Source: Acetobacteraceae bacterium (GTDB taxonomy: Bacteria > Pseudomonadota > Alphaproteobacteria > Acetobacterales > Acetobacteraceae). Taken from it: a stretch of 64,000 bases of DNA. Below, piece by piece: positions 1-8,589 of this stretch. Each line of letters opens with the position of its first letter. Position 1 is the first letter of the stretch. The stretch covers positions 100,025-164,024 of the forward strand of contig CANJLW010000001.1 of NCBI GenBank assembly GCA_947475245.1. The letters run 5' to 3'. Position numbers and translations under genes: made by a program. The notes beneath the pieces were generated by a model. The model saw only the letters and a list, made by a program, of their open reading frames with translations, was not told the DNA's origin and made no database searches.

Positions 1-1114
1 AGCGGTCGTTCGTGCAATCCAGGCCGATTTTGAAGCCGTTGGGATAACCCGCATCCGCCAGAAGCTGCTTCGCCTTCGCGATATCGGGCTTGGCGCGGAC
101 ATCCAGCGTGGCGTCATAGCCATTGACGCCGGGGCCCCAGAGCATGGCGGTCGGACGCCCAAGCCCAAGCATGACGCGAGAGGCAATCAGCGGCACATCG
201 ATCGCCAGATTGAACGCTTCGCGGACGCGCTTGTCGCGCAGCGGATTTGCGCCCTTCACGTCGGAACTCGGCAATTCGTCCCGAGACAAATTCAGGCCGA
301 AAAACATCGTGCGCAATTCGGCATTCTGAAGCAGTTGCAGGCCCGGCGTTTGACGAATGCGCGCCATGTCCTGCGGTGGAACAGCGTAGATCATATCGAC
401 CTCGCCCGACAGCAGGGCAGAGACGCGAGTGGGTGCGCTGCCGATGACGTTGAATTCGACGCGGTCGAGGTTGTGTTGCGGCGTGTCCCACCAGCCGTGG
501 TTACGTTCAACCACGGTGCGGCGATCCGGCTCTCGGCTGACCAACCTGAACGGTCCGGTGCCCATGGCGTTGCGCAACGCGAAGTTCTCCTCGGTGCCGA
601 TCGTCACCGGTTCCACCGAATTGTTCCGCTCGCACCAGGCCTTGGACATGATCAGCAGGTTGGTTTGCTCCTGCGGGAAAATCGGATCGGGCGCATGCGT
701 TTCGAATTCGACCGTCAGCGCGTCGATCCTGCGCGCCTCTTTGACCGGAGAGAGCGGCGCGCGGAGCGAAGAATTCTTGGATTGAATCCGCTGAAGGCTG
801 AACACAACGTCATCGGCGGTAAAGGGCGATCCATCCTGCCATTTGACGTCGGGGCGCAGATGGAATCGCCAGACGGTCGGGCTGGTTTGTTCCCACTTCA
901 CCGCCAACCCGGGTTCAAGTCCCAGGTCGCGGCCGCGACGCACCAGCGGCTCGTAAATATTCGCGAGGAAGGATAGTTGCACGGTTTCCTGCCGCGTCGC
1001 AGGATCCATGGCGTTGACGTCGCCATCTGCCGCCCAGCGGAAATTAGCCGCCCCGGCGGTCTGCGCGGTCAAAACGGTGCCGAGAACCATGCAAGCCAGT
1101 AATTTGTTTTTCAT
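1..1114 (-). CDS. ABC transporter substrate-binding protein, family 5 (peptide/nickel type), 3'-truncated
   Basis: Reading the minus strand from an ATG at 1114 gives an open frame of 371 codons that runs off the left edge, so the C-terminus is missing. It opens with a Sec signal peptide (KNKLLACMVLGTVLTAQTAGAA) and continues with features of family-5 solute-binding proteins (DppA/OppA type): an early 'AADGDVNAMDP' strand, 'LANIYEPLV', 'VWRFHLRPDVKWQDG', 'FTADDVVFSL' and 'MGTGPFRLV'. Family knowledge: periplasmic capture of peptides, opines or other small solutes for an ABC importer. The ligand cannot be told from sequence. The permease and ATPase genes would be expected to the left of the window. 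The nicotinamidase gene starts 95 bases away in the opposite direction, so the gap between them should hold divergent promoters. Confidence 0.9.
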   Translation of the reverse strand, partial: MKNKLLACMVLGTVLTAQTAGAANFRWAADGDVNAMDPATRQETVQLSFLANIYEPLVRRGRDLGLEPGLAVKWEQTSPTVWRFHLRPDVKWQDGSPFTADDVVFSLQRIQSKNSSLRAPLSPVKEARRIDALTVEFETHAPDPIFPQEQTNLLIMSKAWCERNNSVEPVTIGTEENFALRNAMGTGPFRLVSREPDRRTVVERNHGWWDTPQHNLDRVEFNVIGSAPTRVSALLSGEVDMIYAVPPQDMARIRQTPGLQLLQNAELRTMFFGLNLSRDELPSSDVKGANPLRDKRVREAFNLAIDVPLIASRVMLGLGRPTAMLWGPGVNGYDATLDVRAKPDIAKAKQLLADAGYPNGFKIGLDCTNDR

Positions 1115-1208
1115 GATCACTCTTTGCTATCGCTCGGCTCTACATCCATCAGATCAAGAGCCAGTGGACTTTATCGTTTGCCTATGAACCTGACCAGGGA
1201 GACAGAAG

Positions 1209-1856
1209 GTGACCTTCCTTTCCGATGCTACAATTCTGGGCCTCGTCGACGTGCAGCCGACCTTCATGCCCGGGGGGGAGTTGCCGGTCGTCGACGGCGA
1301 TTTAGTGGTCCCGGTTATTAATCGCCTGCTCCGTCACTTCGATCATGCCTTTGCCACGCAGGATTGGCATCCGCCGGGTCATTGTTCGTTCGCGAGCACC
1401 CATGTCGGATATCAACCGTTTGACACAATACAATTGCCTTACGGCCGGCAAACCCTCTGGCCCGATCATGCCCTGGCCGGCAGCGCGAATGCCGCGATCC
1501 ATCGCGATATCGATCAGGCCAAAATCCAAACCGTCGTGCGCAAGGGGTTTCGCCAAAACCTCGACAGCTATTCGGCCTTCTTCGAGAACGACCGTGTCAC
1601 CTCGACCGGCCTCGACGGGTGGCTGCGCCAGCGCGGATTTCAACATCTGGTCCTGTGCGGTCTCGCGACCGACTTCTGCGTCGGGTGGTCGGCGGAGGAC
1701 GCCGTGCGCCTGAGTTATCGCGTCACGATCGTTGAAGACGCCTGTCGCGGGATCGGCCTGCCGACTTCCGCGGAGCGCACGACGATGGACGATATGCGTG
1801 CGCATTTGAGTGCGCTTGGGGTAGAGTTCATTGACAGTGGCTCACTTCTCGTGTGA
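1209..1856 (+). CDS. pncA: Nicotinamidase (cysteine hydrolase, PncA family)
   Basis: Hydrolyses nicotinamide to nicotinate and ammonia in NAD salvage (family knowledge). The 215-residue protein is of normal length. The Asp-Lys-Cys triad is visible as D14 (in LVDVQPTF), K112 (VVRKGF) and C157 (GLATDFCVGWSAEDA), and the metal site as D52/H54 (QDWHPPGH) and H87 (LWPDH). The start is GTG at 1209, preceded by a purine-rich stretch (AGGGAGACAG). The gene heads a plus-strand run and is followed after 39 bases by an alcohol dehydrogenase. Related isochorismatase-fold amidases are possible, but the intact PncA-type metal and triad residues favour nicotinamidase. Confidence 0.9.
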   Translation: MTFLSDATILGLVDVQPTFMPGGELPVVDGDLVVPVINRLLRHFDHAFATQDWHPPGHCSFASTHVGYQPFDTIQLPYGRQTLWPDHALAGSANAAIHRDIDQAKIQTVVRKGFRQNLDSYSAFFENDRVTSTGLDGWLRQRGFQHLVLCGLATDFCVGWSAEDAVRLSYRVTIVEDACRGIGLPTSAERTTMDDMRAHLSALGVEFIDSGSLLV

Positions 1857-1895
1857 CCGAACGGCGAGCCCAAACGACCCGACCAGGAGAGCGCG

Positions 1896-3026
1896 ATGAA
1901 GATGAAAGCCGCGGTGCTGCACGAACAAGGCCGGCCGCGCCCCTATGTCGACAGCAAGCCCATGACGGTGGAGGAGGTCGATCTCGATCCGCCCGGCCCG
2001 GGCGAGGTGCTTTATAAGATCGTCGGCGCGGGGCTTTGCCATTCCGACCTGTCCACCATCGAAAACCTGCGACCGCGTAAGTTGCCGACCATTCCTGGGC
2101 ACGAAGCCGCCGGCATCGTGGAAGAAGTCGGCCCGGGCGTGACCGGTCTGAAACCCGGCGATCACGTCATCAGCGTCTTCGTCACCAGTTGCCACGATTG
2201 CCGCTATTGCAACGGCGGGCGTCCCAACCTTTGCCAAAGCTCCAACACATCCCGCGCCAACGGCACGCTGATTTCCGGCGCTCGGCGGCTATCGCTGAAT
2301 GGGGAGCCGATCCACCACTACAGCGGGCTTTCGGTGTTCGCCCAATATGCCGTCGTGTCGCAAAACGCGCTGATCAAAATCCCGGACGATATCCCGCTGG
2401 AAGACGCGACCATCTTCGGATGTGCCGTCGTCACCGGGGTCGGCGCGGTTCTGAACACCGCCCAGGTCCCACCGGGAGGGCAGATGGCGGTCGTCGGTCT
2501 CGGCGGCGTCGGCATGAATGCCCTGATGGGCGGGGTCGTGGCGGGCGCCGAACGCATCGTCGCGGTCGATTTGAACGCGGATAAGCTGCGTCTGGCGCGC
2601 GAATTGGGCGCCACCGACACGTTCCTGGCCGGCAACGCCGACGTGATCGAAGAAATCCGAGCGGCCACCCAGGGCGGACTGGATTATGTGATCGAAACCG
2701 CCGGTTCGATCCCCGCGATGAACCTGGCCTATGCCATCGCCGCGCGGGGCGGCATGGTCGTCAGCGCCGGGCTTCCCGCGATCAGCGCCAATTTCAGCTA
2801 CGCCCACTCCGCCATGGTCTCCGACGAAAAATCGATACGCGGCAGCTACATGGGAAGCTGCGTGCCAAAGCGCGACATCCCGCGCTTTCTGGGGCTGTAC
2901 AAGCGCGGCAAGCTGCCGGTGCATAAGCTGCGCTCGGGCTACATCGGACTCGACGAGATCAATGCCGGATTCGATCGCTTGTCCGACGGATCGGTCCTGC
3001 GTCAGATCCTGCGCCCGCACGCATGA
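1896..3026 (+). CDS. Zinc-dependent alcohol dehydrogenase (MDR superfamily)
   Basis: Medium-chain NAD(P)-dependent alcohol/aldehyde oxidoreductase of 376 residues. Catalytic zinc ligands are visible as C48 (GLCHSD), H69-E70 (PGHEAAG) and C176 (IFGCAVVTG). The structural zinc lobe is intact with C99, C102, C105 and C113. The nucleotide-binding turn is GLGGVGM. The C176 context resembles class III and NDMA/mycothiol-dependent dehydrogenases, but the cofactor partner is not determined by sequence. The ATG at 1896 lies after a GGAGAG ribosome-binding site. Its stop overlaps the next start (ATGA at 3023-3026), so translation is probably coupled to the epimerase. The substrate is unknown. Confidence 0.92.
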   Translation: MKMKAAVLHEQGRPRPYVDSKPMTVEEVDLDPPGPGEVLYKIVGAGLCHSDLSTIENLRPRKLPTIPGHEAAGIVEEVGPGVTGLKPGDHVISVFVTSCHDCRYCNGGRPNLCQSSNTSRANGTLISGARRLSLNGEPIHHYSGLSVFAQYAVVSQNALIKIPDDIPLEDATIFGCAVVTGVGAVLNTAQVPPGGQMAVVGLGGVGMNALMGGVVAGAERIVAVDLNADKLRLARELGATDTFLAGNADVIEEIRAATQGGLDYVIETAGSIPAMNLAYAIAARGGMVVSAGLPAISANFSYAHSAMVSDEKSIRGSYMGSCVPKRDIPRFLGLYKRGKLPVHKLRSGYIGLDEINAGFDRLSDGSVLRQILRPHA

Positions 3027-3949
3027 GCACCTATCTGGTCACCGGCGGCGCGGGTTTCATCGGATCGCATCTGTGCGACGCGTTGCTGGCCGGTGGCGAC
3101 TCCGTGCGGGTGCTCGACGATCTGTCGACGGGGTCGCTGAGTAACCTCGATCCGCGCGTGACGTTTATCGAGGGCGATGTCGCGGATACCGCCACACTCG
3201 CGCGCGCATTGCACGGGGCCGACGGTTGTTTTCATCTCGCGGCCATCGCGTCGGTCGAAAAGGGCATGACCGACTGGTTGGGGACCCATCGCACCAACAT
3301 CACCGGCACCATCGCCGTGTTCGACGCCATCCGCGCGACAGGGCAGCAAATCCCCGTCGTGTATGCGTCCTCGGCGGCGGTTTACGGCGATTGCCAGACT
3401 GTCCCCATTACGGAAGACGCGGACCGGAAGCCTCTGTCGGCATATGGCGCCGATAAGTACAGCTGCGAACTGCACGCCCGCGTCGCCAGCCACGTCTTCG
3501 GCATTCCCACTGTCGGCATGCGGTTTTTCAACGTCTATGGGCCGCGCCAGGACCCGCGTTCGCCATATTCCGGCGTGATCTCGATCTTTTGCGAACGGAT
3601 TGTCCGCGGCACCGGCATTCGCATTTTCGGCGACGGCGGGCAGACTCGCGATTTCGTCTACGTCGCCGATGTCGTCGCCGCCTTGCGCGCCGCGATGCAG
3701 CTTCGCCCGAACGACGCGCCCGTCTTCAATGTCTGCACGGGTATTCCGACCTCTGTCGCGGATCTGGCGCACATCATCGCCACGCTCGCCGGTAAGAACC
3801 TGAACGCCGAAAATCACCCGCCGCGCGCCGGGGAAATACGGCATTCCCTCGGCGACCCGTCTCATCTGCGGGCTGTGCTTGGCACCAAGGACCCGGTGCC
3901 TCTGCGGGACGGTCTGGCGACCGTACTGGCCTGGTTGTCGAACGGCTGA
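3023..3949 (+). CDS. NAD-dependent sugar epimerase/dehydratase (extended SDR)
   Basis: A 308-residue extended short-chain dehydrogenase of the UDP-glucose 4-epimerase type. The Rossmann motif TGGAGFIGSH is at residues 7-16, the catalytic pair is Y141/K145 (AYGADKY) with Ser in YASSAAVYG, and the downstream RFFNVYGPRQ is typical of nucleotide-sugar epimerases. Family role: interconversion of nucleotide-activated sugars in the cytoplasm for surface glycans. It overlaps the alcohol dehydrogenase stop by four bases and is followed after 9 bases by a YdcF-like envelope gene, so it likely belongs to a polysaccharide operon. The exact sugar (glucose, glucuronate, GlcNAc) cannot be assigned. Confidence 0.88.
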   Translation: MSTYLVTGGAGFIGSHLCDALLAGGDSVRVLDDLSTGSLSNLDPRVTFIEGDVADTATLARALHGADGCFHLAAIASVEKGMTDWLGTHRTNITGTIAVFDAIRATGQQIPVVYASSAAVYGDCQTVPITEDADRKPLSAYGADKYSCELHARVASHVFGIPTVGMRFFNVYGPRQDPRSPYSGVISIFCERIVRGTGIRIFGDGGQTRDFVYVADVVAALRAAMQLRPNDAPVFNVCTGIPTSVADLAHIIATLAGKNLNAENHPPRAGEIRHSLGDPSHLRAVLGTKDPVPLRDGLATVLAWLSNG

Positions 3950-3958
3950 TCCGGCACG

Positions 3959-4693
3959 ATGAAAACCCTGTTTCTGGCGTTCGTCATGCCGCCCGGCGGC
4001 ATGATCACACTGACCGTCATCGGTCTGTTGTTGCTGCGTCGGAAGCCGGTGCTGGGGCGGCGTTTGATCTGGTCAGCGGTCGTCCTGTTGTTGCTTCAGG
4101 GCATGCCGGTTGTCTCCGATCTTCTCATGCTTGGCCTGGAGCGTAATTTGCCGACCCAGCCGTCGGCCTCCGCGCCGCCGCGTGCGATCGTCGTACTGGG
4201 GGCAGAGGTCGCACGCATGGATGGGGAGACCCCTAGCGCGCGGGTAGGACCCTTGACGCTGGAGCGTTTGCGCACCGCGGCGGAGTTGCAGCGCAAGACC
4301 GGTCTACCCGTCCTTGTCACCGGCGGGGTCACGCAGCCCGACGGCGTGGCGGTCGGCATGCTGATGGCGCGCAGCCTGACCGACGACTTCCTGGTTCCCG
4401 TGCGCTGGTCGGAACTCAAGTCCCGCGATACCTGGGAGAATGCGACGTTCAGCCGGGATATTCTGCGCGGGGAGGGGATCGACTCGGTCTATGTCGTGAC
4501 GCACGGATGGCACATGCGACGGGCCCTGGTGGCCTTTGCCACCACGGGGCTGACCGTGACCGCCGCGCCGACCCCGTTGGGCAAACTCTCCTTCCCGATC
4601 GTCAGCGATTTCATCCCGCGTATCACCGCCTGGGAAAACACGTATTTCGCGCTTCATGAATGGATTGGGTGTGTTTGGTACGCGCTGCGCTGA
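3959..4693 (+). CDS. YdcF/ElyC/SanA family membrane protein (DUF218)
   Basis: A 244-residue protein with two N-terminal hydrophobic segments (about residues 13-27 and 36-54) followed by a DUF218 domain: AIVVLGAEV, LERLRTAAELQ, VLVTGG, SRDTWENATFS and VVTHGWHMRRA. Proteins of this family sit in the inner membrane with the domain outside and are linked to envelope carbon/undecaprenyl-phosphate metabolism (ElyC) or vancomycin permeability (SanA). The biochemical activity is not established for most members. The 3' end overlaps the next gene by 38 bases. The neighbourhood (epimerase, FemAB/GNAT proteins, glycosyltransferase) fits a role in surface polymer synthesis. Confidence 0.85.
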   Translation: MKTLFLAFVMPPGGMITLTVIGLLLLRRKPVLGRRLIWSAVVLLLLQGMPVVSDLLMLGLERNLPTQPSASAPPRAIVVLGAEVARMDGETPSARVGPLTLERLRTAAELQRKTGLPVLVTGGVTQPDGVAVGMLMARSLTDDFLVPVRWSELKSRDTWENATFSRDILRGEGIDSVYVVTHGWHMRRALVAFATTGLTVTAAPTPLGKLSFPIVSDFIPRITAWENTYFALHEWIGCVWYALR

Positions 4694-5792
4694 CGCGGGC
4701 TTAACCGTCGCTGTCTGCCGAGCGACAGCCGACCTGCCGCCCGATGCGATCGGCTTGATGGATGGCGCGGGCACACTGTTCGGCAGTCTGCCGTGGTGGG
4801 AGGTTTCGGCGCGCTATGCGTTGCCGCCCGGTGTCGAGCCGGCTTTTGTGCTGGTTTCGCGATCCAACCGTGTATTGGCCGTGTTTCCGCTGCGCATCGC
4901 CGGTGCAGCCGACAGCTTCACCACACCCTATTCATGCCTCTACGCGCCGGCGTTGGCGGCGGATGTGTCGGATGCGGACAAACTGGCCGTCTTTGCCGCA
5001 TTCGGTCGGTATTGCCGCCGATGGGGCGTCGTCCGCCTGGATGCGATGGATCGAGACTGGCCGGAATGGCCGTGGTTTCATCGCGGAATCGCCGCCGCTG
5101 GGCTTGTCGTTCGGCCGTTCGATCACTTCGGCAATTGGTATGCTCGCGTCGCCGGACTGAACTGGGTCGGCTATCTCGCCACCCGACCCGGCGCGCTGCG
5201 GGAAACCGTCCGCCGCAGGCTAAAGCGGGCGGAGGCGATGCCCGACGCGCGCTTCACCCTCTACGCTCATGCAGACACGATCGAAGCCGGTATCGCCGCC
5301 TTTGAAGCCGTCTATGCCCGCAGTTGGAAAGAGCCGGAACCCTTCCCCGACTTCAACGCCGCGCTGATCCGCGCCGCTTCCGCCGCCGGCTGGGCAAGGC
5401 TTGGCGTCTGGCAGATCGCGGATCAGCCGGTGGCGGTGCAATTCTGGGTTGTACTCGCCGGGCAGGCGACCGTGCTGAAACTAGCGCACGACGAAGCGTT
5501 CAAGGCGCATTCGCCGGGAACCGTGCTGACCGCGATGATGCTGCGTTGGTTGCTGACGCACGAGGATATCACGGAGATCGATTTCGGCCGCGGCGACGAT
5601 CCGTACAAGCAGGGATGGACAGGTCACCGCCGCCAGCGGATCGGCGTCCTACTGATCAATCCGATCCGTCTGACGGGCGCAATCGCGCTGGCCCGCCATT
5701 CATTCGGACGGCTCGCGCGCCGATTAGGCCTTGGCAGAGGCCTTGCGACGGCGGCGCAGCCCGGCGAGACCGGCCAGGCCCGCGCCCAATAG
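4656..5792 (+). CDS. FemAB/GNAT-like acyltransferase (BioF2-like domain), PEP-CTERM neighbourhood
   Basis: A 378-residue protein with the acetyltransferase-6/FemAB-type fold. The core is about residues 150-330, with LRETVRRRLKRAE, a central VAVQFWVVLAGQATVLK and the characteristic late IDFGRGDDPYKQGW segment. Related proteins occur beside PEP-CTERM/exosortase and exopolysaccharide loci and in cellulose-linked CelD families. Their acyl or amino-acyl acceptors are mostly unknown. The ATG at 4656 lies inside the upstream YdcF gene; a GTG at 4671 is an alternative. The last 23 codons are antisense to the C-terminal sorting signal of the PEP-CTERM gene (overlap 5724-5792) and encode a low-complexity tail. 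Confidence 0.8.
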   Translation: MNGLGVFGTRCADAGLTVAVCRATADLPPDAIGLMDGAGTLFGSLPWWEVSARYALPPGVEPAFVLVSRSNRVLAVFPLRIAGAADSFTTPYSCLYAPALAADVSDADKLAVFAAFGRYCRRWGVVRLDAMDRDWPEWPWFHRGIAAAGLVVRPFDHFGNWYARVAGLNWVGYLATRPGALRETVRRRLKRAEAMPDARFTLYAHADTIEAGIAAFEAVYARSWKEPEPFPDFNAALIRAASAAGWARLGVWQIADQPVAVQFWVVLAGQATVLKLAHDEAFKAHSPGTVLTAMMLRWLLTHEDITEIDFGRGDDPYKQGWTGHRRQRIGVLLINPIRLTGAIALARHSFGRLARRLGLGRGLATAAQPGETGQARAQ

Positions 5793-8390
5793 CGCGATGG
5801 AGGTCGGTTCGGGGATGTTCAGCGCGGTCAGCGAATAGGTGAAGGTGTTGCCGAGTCCGCCGAGCGCCGAGAATTCGTCAGTGTAGAACGTCAGGTTCGT
5901 GCTCAGCAGGCCCTTGGTGGAACCGCTGTTGACGATGATCGGCACAAGGATTTGGCCACCGGCGCTGACGACGGTGTTGTTGGCCAGCGACACGCTGAAG
6001 TTCGACGCATTGCCGCCCCAGATAGAGAAGCGTTCAAGCGTCAGGTTCGTCAGAGCCGCCGCGCCCGGGTCGGTGGTGGTGTTCTGCAGCGCGAGATAGA
6101 CGGTTTGCGAGACGTTCGCCGAAACACTGCCGAACGCGATGGTGGATGTCGCCGTGCCCGTCGCCCCGCCCGAAACCGCTGTCGCGGTATTGGTGACGGA
6201 GTTGACACTGCTTTTATAGGTCGGCCCGACGCCCTGGGCGCTGACGGTCGCTGTGATCGTCTGCGCGGCGTTATTACCCGCCGTGCTTCCGTCCAAAAAG
6301 CTGATCGTCGCCGTGACCGTCGCCGATGCTCGGCTGACCGGCGTGTAGGTGAAGCCGAGGGTGGAGGAGTTGCCGTCGGCCAGGCTGACGCTGGTCGGGT
6401 TGGAAACGCTCGCGGTAAAGGCCGTGCCCAGCGCGGTGGCGATCGTGCCGCGCAGATTGCTGATCGTGCCGGCGCCGGACAGGTTGCCGTCGCCGATGTT
6501 GCTGATCGAAATCGTGCCGGTCCCGGACGTGCCGAGGCGGACGTAGCTGGGGCTGACGCTGGTGACGCTGTTGACCGCGGCCACACCGGTGCCGAGCAGG
6601 GTGGTTGTGGCGGTATTGGCGGCGTTGGTCGCGTTGCCGTTGGCGAAGGTCGATGTGACCGTTGTCGATGCCGCGCCGCGCGTTGTCGGTGTGAACACGT
6701 AGCTATAAGCGCTTGACGACGTATCCGTCAGGCTGAGCGCCGTGCCGGTGCCGGAGAAGCCGCCGGCACCGGATGTGCCAAGCGTGCCGCGCAGGTTGGT
6801 GACGGTGCCGAGACCGGACAGGTTGCCGTCACCGGAGTTCGTAACCGTGACGGTCGTGTTGGCCGACTGCGTGACCAGCACATAACCCGCGCTGGCGGTC
6901 GCGGTGATGCCGAGAACAGGCGCGACGCCGGTGCCGATCAGGGTGGTTGTGGCGGTGTTCGCGGCGTTGGTCGCGTTGCCGTTGGCGAAGGTGGAGGTGA
7001 CCGCCAGCGACGCCGCGCCGCGCGCGGTCGGCGTGAACACGTAGTTATAGGTGCTCGACGATGTATCGGTCAGGCTCAGCGCCGTGCCGGTGCCCGCGAA
7101 ACCGCTGGCGCCGGACGTGCCGAGCGTGCCGCGCAGGTTACTGATGGTGCCGAGACCGGACTTGTTGCCGTCGCCGGAGTTGGTGACGGTGACCGTCGTA
7201 TTGGCCGATCCCGTGACATAGACGAAGCCGGCGCTCGCGGTCGCGGTGATGCCCAGAACGGGGGCGACGCCGGTGCCGTTCAACGCGGTCGTGATCGATC
7301 CCGCCTGGTTCGCGCCGCTGGCCCCGTTGCCGTTATTAAAGGTGGTGACGATGTTCGTGCTGGCCGCGCCGCGACCCGTCGGGGTGAAGGCATAGGTGTA
7401 CGCGGTGGTCGACGTGTCGCCGATGCTGATCGTGCCGCCGGTGCCGACGAAGGCGGAGCTTCCCGAGCTGCCGGCGGTGCCGCGCAGATTACTGATCGTG
7501 CCCAGGCCGGACAGATTGCCGTTACCCGAGTTGCTGATGGTGACCGTGACGTTGGCGGTATTGCCGACCAGCACATTGCCGACGCTGCCGGTCGATGCCG
7601 TGGCATTGGCCGTGCCGGTATTCGTGACGGTGTTGTTGGCGACAGGCGCGACGCCGGTGCCGGTAAGAGTCGTCGTCAGCGTGGTCGCCGCGTTGGTGGA
7701 GGCAAGGCCGTTGGCGAAGTTGGCGACCACGGTCGCGGTGACGACACCGGTCGCGGTCGGCGCGAACACGTAGTTGACGGTCTGGGAGGACGTATCGGCG
7801 ACGCTGATCGTGGCACCCGTGCCGGTGAACAACCCGCTGCTGCTGCTGCCGATCGTGCCGCGCAGGTTGCTGACGGTGCCGAGGGTCGACAGGTTGCCGT
7901 TGCCGGAGTTGCTGATGGTCGCGGCGACATTCTGTGACGCGCCGACCAGCGTATAGCCGATATTCTTACCGCTGAGACTCGCGACAGGCGCGACGCCTTG
8001 ACCCTTCAGGGTCAGGGTCTGCGTGACACCGCCCGTGCCGGCGTCGATAACCGTTACCGTCTTGGTGGCGGAGCTGGATGTGTTGACCGCGGTGTAGGTG
8101 TAGGTTCCGGTCAGCGATGTCGCCGAGTTCGTCGTGATCTTCCCGGTCGTCTGGCCGGCACCGGTGAAGCCCGAGGAAGCGACCGAACTGAAGCTCAGCG
8201 TCGTGTTGTTGCCGTTGGTGACGGTCGCGATGTCCGTGAACCCGGCACTGGCACCGGTACCGCCGACACCCACGAGATCATAGATATTCAGCGTATTGGT
8301 CGTCAGCGTCATGGTCGCGGCAGAGGCGTCCTCCCCATGGAAGGCGAGGAGGGCGAACAGCGACGTCGCGGAGACGAGGGAGGACTTCAC
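5724..8390 (-). CDS. PEP-CTERM sorting-domain protein with tandem anchor-type repeats
   Basis: An 888-residue exported protein. It has an N-terminal signal peptide (start GTG, residues 1-25). Five Ser/Thr/Gly/Asn-rich repeats follow, each carrying 'NLRGT' near residues 175, 301, 418, 532 and 645 (period 113-126), and a diverged C-terminal beta domain. The protein ends in a canonical PEP-CTERM signal: IPEPTSIALLGAG, hydrophobic stretch, RRRRK (residues 859-883). The repeats resemble choice-of-anchor D/ASPM-SPD-2-Hydin-type beta sandwiches (DTSS..Y.F.PT.RG). Family knowledge: PEP-CTERM proteins are recognised by an exosortase and end up in the outer envelope or extracellular matrix, often glycosylated. 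No exosortase is in this window. The 3' end overlaps the convergent FemAB-like gene. Confidence 0.88.
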   Translation of the reverse strand: MKSSLVSATSLFALLAFHGEDASAATMTLTTNTLNIYDLVGVGGTGASAGFTDIATVTNGNNTTLSFSSVASSGFTGAGQTTGKITTNSATSLTGTYTYTAVNTSSSATKTVTVIDAGTGGVTQTLTLKGQGVAPVASLSGKNIGYTLVGASQNVAATISNSGNGNLSTLGTVSNLRGTIGSSSSGLFTGTGATISVADTSSQTVNYVFAPTATGVVTATVVANFANGLASTNAATTLTTTLTGTGVAPVANNTVTNTGTANATASTGSVGNVLVGNTANVTVTISNSGNGNLSGLGTISNLRGTAGSSGSSAFVGTGGTISIGDTSTTAYTYAFTPTGRGAASTNIVTTFNNGNGASGANQAGSITTALNGTGVAPVLGITATASAGFVYVTGSANTTVTVTNSGDGNKSGLGTISNLRGTLGTSGASGFAGTGTALSLTDTSSSTYNYVFTPTARGAASLAVTSTFANGNATNAANTATTTLIGTGVAPVLGITATASAGYVLVTQSANTTVTVTNSGDGNLSGLGTVTNLRGTLGTSGAGGFSGTGTALSLTDTSSSAYSYVFTPTTRGAASTTVTSTFANGNATNAANTATTTLLGTGVAAVNSVTSVSPSYVRLGTSGTGTISISNIGDGNLSGAGTISNLRGTIATALGTAFTASVSNPTSVSLADGNSSTLGFTYTPVSRASATVTATISFLDGSTAGNNAAQTITATVSAQGVGPTYKSSVNSVTNTATAVSGGATGTATSTIAFGSVSANVSQTVYLALQNTTTDPGAAALTNLTLERFSIWGGNASNFSVSLANNTVVSAGGQILVPIIVNSGSTKGLLSTNLTFYTDEFSALGGLGNTFTYSLTALNIPEPTSIALLGAGLAGLAGLRRRRKASAKA
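6582..7259 (-). repeat. Two nearly identical 339-base repeats within the PEP-CTERM gene
   Basis: Residues 378-490 and 491-603 of the PEP-CTERM protein (DNA about 7259-6921 and 6920-6582) match almost throughout. Both share APVLGITATASAG, NTTVTVTNSGDGN, NLRGTLGTSGA, GTALSLTDTSSS and FANGNATNAANTATTTL. The other repeats (around residues 140-250, 251-377 and 604-715) are clearly more diverged. This indicates a recent in-frame tandem duplication. Boundaries are approximate because each repeat runs seamlessly into the next. Confidence 0.85.
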
Positions 8391-8589
8391 GCTTCGTACC
8401 TATCTAACTTGTTGCCATGGTGCCGTACCATTAGGCGAAACGCAACTATTTTTTTACACAAACCGGTCGGAGCCGCTGCGCGCGATACCGACAACCCGAC
8501 AATCATAACAGCACAAACCATGCCATGGGAGAAAGACCAAAAGATTCACGGGGTTTCGGGTGCCATTGCGGCCTCCGCCTACCGAAGTG
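8391..8589. promoter_or_regulatory. Intergenic region upstream of the PEP-CTERM gene
   Basis: 199 bases between the PEP-CTERM start and the end of the second FemAB/GNAT gene. On the minus strand it carries an A/T-rich patch (TGTGTAAAAAAATAG) about 55-70 bases before the GTG start, the most promoter-like stretch in this otherwise GC-rich region. No convincing -24/-12 (sigma-54) or -35/-10 pair could be fixed by eye. The ribosome-binding site is weak (TAGGTACGAAGC before GTG). Confidence 0.3.
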
